Assembly: GCA_900540945.1 (NCBI GenBank)
Contig: UQHQ01000008.1
Location: forward strand, 1 to 64,000
Length of the DNA: 64,000 nucleotides
Reading direction: 5' to 3'
From: an uncultured Collinsella sp.
Lineage (GTDB): Bacteria; Actinomycetota; Coriobacteriia; Coriobacteriales; Coriobacteriaceae
Every line of letters begins with the position of its first letter. Within the stretch, counting starts at the first letter, position 1. Positions 59,397 to 64,000 of the stretch are shown here, in pieces. Below the pieces are notes generated by a model. It made no database searches. It saw nothing but the letters and a program-made list of their open reading frames with translations, and had not been told where the DNA came from. Made by a program: the position numbers and the translations under genes.

Positions 59397-60575
59397 ATGA
59401 ACGTTCTGGTCGTCAACGCAGGATCTTCGACCCTTAAGTATCAGGTCATCGATACCAAGTCCCACAAGGTGTCCGCAAAGGGCTCCTGCGAGCGCGTCTG
59501 CTTTACCGGCGGTACCTTCACCCACGCTGCCAACGGCTCCAAGAAGGTGACCGAGAACATCGAGTTCCCCGACCACAAGGTCGCCATCGAGGTCGTCCTG
59601 AAGGACCTCGAGGCCAACGGCGTCAAGATCGAGGGCATTGGCCACCGTATCGTTCAGGGCGGCTGGTACTTTGGCGATTCCTCCCTCGTCGACGAGGACG
59701 TCCTCGCCAAGATCCGTGAGGTCGCCCCGCTGGCGCCGCTGCACAACAACCCCGAGGCCAACGTTATCGAGTTCTGCCTGGAGCAGTATCCCGACCTGCC
59801 CAACGTCACGGTCTATGACACCGCTTTCCACTTCAACATGCCCGAGGTCGCCAAGACCTACGCCCTTCCCAAGGATGTTTGCGACAAGCTGCACATCCGT
59901 AAGTACGGCGCCCACGGCACCAGCTATCGTTACATCTCCAAGAAGGTCGCCGAGATGACCAACGGCGAGGCCCGCAAGGTTGTCGTGTGCCACATCGGCT
60001 CCGGTGCCTCCCTGTGCGCCATCGAGGACGGCAAGTGCATGGATACCACTATGGGCCTCACCCCGCTCGACGGCGTCATGATGGGCACCCGCTGCGGCTC
60101 CATCGACCCGGCTACCGTGTGCTACCTGCAGCGCGAGGGCGGCTACACCTTCGACGAGGTCGACGAGATGATGAACAAGAAGTCCGGCCTTTTGGCTGTG
60201 ACCGGTGGCAAGACCAACGACTGCCGCAACGTCGAGGAGCTTGCTGCTGCTGGCGACCCCGAGGCCCAGCTCGCCTTCGACATGTTCGTCTACAAGATTG
60301 CCGCCAAGGCTGCCGAGATGGCCACTTCCATGTGCGGCATGGACACGCTGGTCTTCACTGCTGGCATCGGTGAGCACGCTCCGGCCGTTCGCGCCGGCGT
60401 TGCCGACCGTCTGGCCTTTATGGGCGTCAAGATGGACCATGCCCGTAACGCCCTGCGTGGCGACGGCGCTTGGTGCCTGTCTGCCAAGGATTCCAAGGTC
60501 AAGATCTTCGTCATCCCCACGGACGAGGAGTTCATGATCGCTTCTGACGTCGAGCGCATCGTCAACGGCAAGTAA
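59397..60575 (+). CDS. ackA: Acetate kinase, divergent copy
   Basis: This 392-residue enzyme is of the acetate kinase family, making ATP and acetate from acetyl phosphate. N-terminal VLVVNAGSSTLKYQVID, APLHNN, GAHGTS, TPLDGVMMGTRCGSIDP and IPTDEEFMI are present. Compared with the usual pattern, the second His of HGTSH is Tyr (GAHGTSYRYIS), and HLGNG is HIGSG, replacing an active-site Asn by Ser. The next gene keeps both canonical residues. The duplicate may have altered kinetics or substrate, perhaps another acyl group. AGGGAG precedes the ATG. Confidence 0.9.
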   Translation: MNVLVVNAGSSTLKYQVIDTKSHKVSAKGSCERVCFTGGTFTHAANGSKKVTENIEFPDHKVAIEVVLKDLEANGVKIEGIGHRIVQGGWYFGDSSLVDEDVLAKIREVAPLAPLHNNPEANVIEFCLEQYPDLPNVTVYDTAFHFNMPEVAKTYALPKDVCDKLHIRKYGAHGTSYRYISKKVAEMTNGEARKVVVCHIGSGASLCAIEDGKCMDTTMGLTPLDGVMMGTRCGSIDPATVCYLQREGGYTFDEVDEMMNKKSGLLAVTGGKTNDCRNVEELAAAGDPEAQLAFDMFVYKIAAKAAEMATSMCGMDTLVFTAGIGEHAPAVRAGVADRLAFMGVKMDHARNALRGDGAWCLSAKDSKVKIFVIPTDEEFMIASDVERIVNGK

Positions 60576-60655
60576 TTGCAAGAGGGGAGGGGCTGGACGA
60601 CCAAGTGCCGTTCAGTCCCTCTTTTGCGCTCGTTGGGCGATATGCTGATAGCTAT

Positions 60656-60672
60656 TTATCAAGATATGATAA
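60656..60672. promoter_or_regulatory. Dyad upstream of the second acetate kinase gene
   Basis: TTATCA and TGATAA flank a 5-bp spacer in the AT-rich region between the two acetate kinase genes. A GA-rich/CT-rich hairpin of terminator type (about 60581-60626, ending CTCTTTT) lies before it. Together they suggest that the second gene has its own promoter. Confidence 0.45.
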
Positions 60673-60738
60673 CTTCTTATTAAAATGCGGCCGCCTTAAG
60701 GGGTCTGCGTCGGCCGTATTGCACTGCAAAGGAGTCTC

Positions 60739-61917
60739 ATGAACGTACTTGTTGTCAACGCCGGCAGCTCAAGCCTTAAATATCAGCTTTTGGATACCGA
60801 TACCCGCGAGGTTTTCGCCAAGGGCAACTGCGAGCGTATCGGATCGGACATGGGCATCTTTGGCCACTCCGAGAACGGTGGCGCCAAGCAGACCGAGGAG
60901 GTTCCCTTCCCCGATCATCGCTCTGCTATCGCTCGCGTGCTCGAGGAGCTCGAGAAGACCGACTTTACGATTGATGGCATTGGGCATCGCATCGTTCAGG
61001 GCGGCTGGCACTTCGATGATTCCGCGGTCGTCGACGACGAGGTCATGGCCAAGATTCTCGAGGTGGCACCGCTTGCTCCGCTGCACAACTACGGCGAGGC
61101 CGCGGCGATTGAGTATTGCCGTGAGAAGTATCCGGAGCTGCCCAACGTGGCGGTCTTCGATACCTCGTTCCACATGACCATGCCCGAGGTTGCCTACACC
61201 TACGCCCTGCCCAAGGACGTGTGCGACAAGTACCACGTGCGCAAGTACGGCGCGCACGGAACGAGCCACCGCTACGAGTGGATGATGGCTAAGGAGATCC
61301 TGGGCTCGTGCTGCCACCGTCTGCTTTCGTGCCATCTGGGCAACGGCGCTTCGCTCGCCGCCATCGAGGACGGCGTGTGCCGCGACACCACGATGGGTCT
61401 CACACCGCTCGACGGCCTGATGATGGGAACCCGCTGTGGCTCCATCGACCCGGCTACCGTGTGCTACCTGCAGCGCGAGGGCGGCTACAGCTACCAGGAA
61501 GTCGATGACATGATGAACAAGCAGTCCGGTCTGCTTGCCATCTCGGGTATCTCCAACGATGCCCGCGACATCCGCACGCGCGCTTCCGAGGGAGATGAGC
61601 GCTGCCTGCTCGCCTTCGATATGTTCGCCTACAAGGCCATGCAGCAGGCCGGCTCCATGATCGCTTCCATGGCGGGCGTGGATACCATCACCTTTACCGC
61701 CGGCATCGGCGAGAACGACTGGTCGATCCGCAAGGCCTTCTGCGACTGCTTTGAGTGGCTGGGCGTGCGCATCGACAACAATAAGAACCGCGAGGCCGTG
61801 GGCAACGGCCCGCAGGTCATCAGTGCCGCCGGTTCCGCCGTCACGGTCATGGTCATCCCCACCGACGAGGAATACATGATCGCCCACGACGTCGAGCGTC
61901 TGACCAAGAACAACTAA
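60739..61917 (+). CDS. ackA: Acetate kinase, canonical copy
   Basis: This 392-residue acetate kinase starts 163 bp after the first copy and is of identical length. Active-site segments are canonical: VVNAGSSSLKYQLLD, APLHNYG, GAHGTSHRYE, SCHLGNGASLA, GTRCGSIDP, TFTAGIGEND and VIPTDEEYMIA. It should carry the main substrate-level phosphorylation in acetate formation, acting with the phosphotransacetylase encoded at the right edge. AAAGGAG precedes ATG 60739. Confidence 0.95.
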   Translation: MNVLVVNAGSSSLKYQLLDTDTREVFAKGNCERIGSDMGIFGHSENGGAKQTEEVPFPDHRSAIARVLEELEKTDFTIDGIGHRIVQGGWHFDDSAVVDDEVMAKILEVAPLAPLHNYGEAAAIEYCREKYPELPNVAVFDTSFHMTMPEVAYTYALPKDVCDKYHVRKYGAHGTSHRYEWMMAKEILGSCCHRLLSCHLGNGASLAAIEDGVCRDTTMGLTPLDGLMMGTRCGSIDPATVCYLQREGGYSYQEVDDMMNKQSGLLAISGISNDARDIRTRASEGDERCLLAFDMFAYKAMQQAGSMIASMAGVDTITFTAGIGENDWSIRKAFCDCFEWLGVRIDNNKNREAVGNGPQVISAAGSAVTVMVIPTDEEYMIAHDVERLTKNN

Positions 61918-61939
61918 CGCGCGCATTTACAAGTAAACG

Positions 61940-61975
61940 AAAGGCCTCCAGAGCAACAGCTCCGGAGGCCTTTTT
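61940..61975 (+). terminator. Terminator after the second acetate kinase gene
   Basis: AAAGGCCTCC and GGAGGCCTTT arms with an inner GAGC/GCTC extension are followed by a T-run. Strong rho-independent terminator. Confidence 0.9.
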
Positions 61976-62115
61976 ACTAGCAGGCGGAAATACCAGTCCC
62001 AAAGTGACCATCGCCAGCAACGCCTACGCTCCCAGCAACGGTACCCGTCCGTTCGATCGCGTCGAAAATGTTGGTGTAAGGGCGTCGCCCTAGCGCCCGT
62101 TTAACGAAGAACGGC

Positions 62116-62169
62116 CTTCGTCCTAGAATCTGAAATCACCACAACAACAGGTTCTAGGAAAGGACGAAG
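62116..62169 (+). promoter_or_regulatory. Hairpin covering the transposase ribosome binding site
   Basis: CTTCGTCCTAGAA at 62116 can pair with TTCTAGG and GGACGAAG at 62152-62169, the right arm including the AGGAAAGGA ribosome binding site. Such a hairpin would limit transposase translation, especially from read-through transcripts. Confidence 0.5.
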
Positions 62170-62175
62170 ACCGCT

Positions 62176-63456
62176 ATGGAAATCTTATCAGACCCGACGC
62201 CGGACATGCTCGCCATGCCCCGTTTCGACGACGGCGCCATCGACATGCAGGAGCTGCTCAGGCGTCTCGCCGAGCAGGTCGTGAACGCCGTGATGGACGC
62301 CGAGGCCGACCAGCTGTGCGGCGGCGGGGCGAACAGCCGGAACGGCTACCGCGAGAGGTCGCTCGCCACCTGCGTCGGCACGCTGACGCTGCGCATCCCC
62401 AAGCTGCGCTCCGGCAGCTTCTTCCCGGAGGACGTGCTCGAGCGCTACCAGCGCGTCGACCGCGCCCTCGTTGCCGCCGTGGCCGAGATGTACGCCACGG
62501 GCACCAGCACCCGCAAGGTGCAGAGGGTGGCCGAGAAGATGGGCGTCTCCAGGCTCTCGAAGGACCAGGTGAGCGCAATCGCCTCGAGCCTGGACGCGGA
62601 CATCGAGGACCTGCGCGCAAGGCCGCTCGGCGGCTCGCCGGTGCCCTACGTCTGGCTCGACGCGACCTACGTCAAGTGCCGCCGCGGGGGGCGCGTCGCC
62701 TCCACCGCCGTGGTCACCGCCATCGGCTGCGATGCGGGCGGCTGGAGGCGCGTCCTGGGCGTCGACGTGGTCGACACCGAGTCCTACGACTCGTGGCTCG
62801 CCTTCCTGCGGGCCATCCGCTCGCGCGGGGCGGCGGGCGTGCGGCTCGTCGTCTCGGACGCCCACCCGGGGCTCGTCCGGGCGCTCGGCGAGGTCTTCCA
62901 GGGCGCCGCGTGGCAGCGCTGCGCGGTCCACCTCATGCGCGACTGCATGCGCGAGGCCGGCTCCTGGCAGCTCAGGCGCCGCGTGGGCAGGATCGTGTCG
63001 CAGGTGTTCCGCGGGCGCGACGCCGCCACCGTGACGGCCATGTACCACGCGGCGTGCGACATGCTGGAGGGGTGCTGCCCCAGGGCGGCGGCGGTGCTGG
63101 AGGAGGCCGAGCCCGACGCGCTGGCCTACCTCGACTTCCCGCCGACCCACTGGAAGCGCCTGCGCACCAACAACGTGCAGGAGAGGACCAACCGGGAGAT
63201 AAAGCGCAGGTCGCGCGTCGTGCAGGTGTTCCCCTCCACGGGCTTGCTGGTTCGGCTCGCGGGCGCGGTCATGTGCGAGCAGGACGAGATATGGCAGGAG
63301 TCCCGGTACTTCTCGGAAGCGAGGATGAACGAGCTCTACGACGACGGTCGCACCCGGGGAATCGACGGTCACGTCGACTGGGCGCGGCTCGAGGCGGAGG
63401 CCAGGAAGATGCTCGAGTCCGGCCTCGAGCTTGCGGACAGGGTCGAGGCGGCATAG
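62176..63456 (+). CDS. IS256-family (mutator-type) transposase
   Basis: This 426-residue DDE transposase begins with the typical helical domain (CGGGANSRNGYRERSLAT, a variant of the family RNGYR motif). Catalytic residues are visible in VWLDATYVK (first Asp), LVVSDAHPGL (second Asp) and RTNNVQERTNREIKRRSR (Glu). Length is typical and the frame is intact, so the element may be active. GC content is higher than in neighbouring genes, supporting acquisition by transposition. Confidence 0.93.
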   Translation: MEILSDPTPDMLAMPRFDDGAIDMQELLRRLAEQVVNAVMDAEADQLCGGGANSRNGYRERSLATCVGTLTLRIPKLRSGSFFPEDVLERYQRVDRALVAAVAEMYATGTSTRKVQRVAEKMGVSRLSKDQVSAIASSLDADIEDLRARPLGGSPVPYVWLDATYVKCRRGGRVASTAVVTAIGCDAGGWRRVLGVDVVDTESYDSWLAFLRAIRSRGAAGVRLVVSDAHPGLVRALGEVFQGAAWQRCAVHLMRDCMREAGSWQLRRRVGRIVSQVFRGRDAATVTAMYHAACDMLEGCCPRAAAVLEEAEPDALAYLDFPPTHWKRLRTNNVQERTNREIKRRSRVVQVFPSTGLLVRLAGAVMCEQDEIWQESRYFSEARMNELYDDGRTRGIDGHVDWARLEAEARKMLESGLELADRVEAA

Positions 63457-63615
63457 GATATCAACCGTGTTCCAGATTCCAGGACGCCGGGCCGACTCGC
63501 TTCGGATCGGGCGCTACACCAACTTTCTCGACACTACCGTCCGTTCAGATTTTCAGCCCCAATTCGTAGCCAAGCCGCCGTCCACCCCAGATACCCTGAT
63601 TGCTACGTAGCGGCA

Positions 63616-63742
63616 GGGACCCTACAGGGTAAAGCTCTGAAAACATTCCGCAGGACGGAGGAAGCCCCCGCCGCGCGTAGCGCGCAGCGGGGGCTTCCGA
63701 CATGTCCGAGGACGTTTTCAGAGCTTTACCCTGTAGGGTCCC
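63616..63742. repeat. Large nested palindrome downstream of pta
   Basis: Outer arms of 29 bp (63616-63644 and 63714-63742) are perfectly complementary. Inside lies a separate hairpin with GGAAGCCCCCGC and GCGGGGGCTTCC (about 63660-63698), which can serve as the pta terminator on the minus strand. The outer repeat is unusually long for a terminator and suggests a MITE-like element or cruciform. The stretch 63537-63615 shows nothing else that I can name. Confidence 0.75.
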
Positions 63743-63757
63743 GAGGGGATATGTCCG

Positions 63758-64000
63758 CTACTCAGCCATCTGAGCCTGGACGGCGGTGATGGCAACGACA
63801 CCCACGATGTCGTCGGCAGAGCAGCCGCGCGAAAGGTCGTTAACCGGCTTGGCGATGCCCTGCAGGATGGGGCCGTAGGCGTCGGCGCCGGCGAAGCGCT
63901 GGACCAGCTTGTAGCCGATGTTACCGGCCTCGAGGTCGGGGAACACCAGCACATTGGCCTTACCGGCGACGGAGGAGCCGGGAGCCTTGAGCTGGGCGAC
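63758..64000 (-). CDS. pta: Phosphate acetyltransferase, C-terminal part (edge-truncated)
   Basis: The visible 80 codons run off the right edge. They encode the C-terminal end of phosphotransacetylase: GKANVLVFPDLEAGNIGYKL, then VQRFAGADAYGPILQG and SRGCSADDIVGV, all characteristic. Pta interconverts acetyl-CoA and acetyl phosphate, the substrate of the acetate kinases. It is convergent with ackA rather than co-transcribed, with an insertion sequence and a large palindrome in between. Confidence 0.92.
   Translation of the reverse strand, partial: VAQLKAPGSSVAGKANVLVFPDLEAGNIGYKLVQRFAGADAYGPILQGIAKPVNDLSRGCSADDIVGVVAITAVQAQMAE

Larger units (their letters stand above)
62055..63536 (+). mobile_element. 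IS256-family insertion sequence
   Basis: A single transposase gene is flanked by imperfect inverted ends: GTTGGTGTA preceded by GTCGA at about 62061-62078 on the left, and TACACCAAC followed by CTCGAC at about 63514-63532 on the right. CCGTCCGTTC occurs directly outside both ends (62045-62054 and 63537-63546) and may be the target duplication, although 8-9 bp is more usual for the family. Exact ends are therefore uncertain. It lies between the acetate kinase genes and pta without disrupting either. Confidence 0.75.

Noticed and set aside
59382..61926. Two long minus-strand frames opposite the acetate kinase genes
   Set aside because: They mirror the coding bias of ackA; the predicted products are His/Val/Asp-rich and match no family.
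62316..63569. Arg/Gly-rich 417-codon frame overlapping the transposase
   Set aside because: It is a shifted-frame shadow of the IS256 transposase with extreme composition; no programmed frameshift is known for this family.
1..64000. Search by eye for tRNA, rRNA and CRISPR arrays
   Set aside because: No cloverleaf with a CCA-type acceptor region, no rRNA-like stretch and no regularly spaced direct repeats were noticed. A short tRNA could still be missed without a computed scan.

Overview
The window looks like a chromosomal segment of a high-GC, gut-type Coriobacteriia, most likely Collinsella or a close relative. This is inferred from base composition, gene content (fermentative acetate kinases and lactate dehydrogenase, ECF transporters, a D-aspartate ligase/racemase pair) and remembered family resemblance, not from a database search. 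No rRNA, tRNA or CRISPR array was seen.

Region by region. 1-3000: an edge-truncated unknown gene and two HAD phosphatases. 3017-14407: a GntR/UTRA regulator followed by a long co-directional catabolic operon. It encodes a YfcC/DcuC-type transporter, an amidohydrolase, FrlC-like epimerase, FrlB-like deglycase, two FrlD-like sugar kinases, a second amidohydrolase, a YjbQ-family protein, a BtpA/SgcQ-family protein and an FGGY kinase. The core matches the enterobacterial fructoselysine (frl) and fructose-asparagine (fra) systems; the second half is not part of those systems. 14487-24161: TatD, TcdA, a tiny holin-like-toxin-type ORF, an ArsR/SdpI pair, EttA, two unrecognised proteins and NadE. 24280-29060: aminotransferase, L-lactate dehydrogenase, a Mbeg1-like hydrolase flanked by two copies of a small repeat, and a nucleoid-associated protein.

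29096-34464 is a lysine module. A lysine riboswitch precedes a single reading frame that fuses LysA to DapA, followed by dapB and dapH. A divergent M20 peptidase could be the N-acetyl-diaminopimelate deacetylase. 34884-41865 is a probable five-gene minus-strand operon of unknown purpose (OYE-type Fe-S flavoenzyme, two-subunit aconitase X, M20 peptidase, MFS transporter). 42088-48045 holds envelope and signalling genes: an FxLYD protein, an HTH protein, a membrane Ser/Thr kinase, a secreted coiled-coil wall hydrolase, and a D-aspartate-ligase-like ATP-grasp enzyme with an aspartate/glutamate racemase.

48170-51664 is a complete ECF transporter (T, fused A1A2, S) whose leader encodes a small peptide with three consecutive Trp codons followed by a terminator. 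Both features indicate tryptophan-regulated attenuation and hence a tryptophan transporter. 51860-59249: a secreted C69 dipeptidase, a 30-residue membrane protein, a lipid kinase, RNase D, a YugP-type protease, exonuclease VII (xseA, xseB) and a HIT protein. 59397-64000: two tandem acetate kinase genes, an IS256-family insertion, a large nested palindrome and the 3' part of a convergent phosphotransacetylase gene.

The most notable items are the extended Amadori-product-type operon, the LysA-DapA fusion under a lysine riboswitch, the Trp leader peptide controlling an ECF transporter, the aconitase X/OYE operon, the divergent acetate kinase duplicate, and at least two families of small dispersed palindromic repeats.
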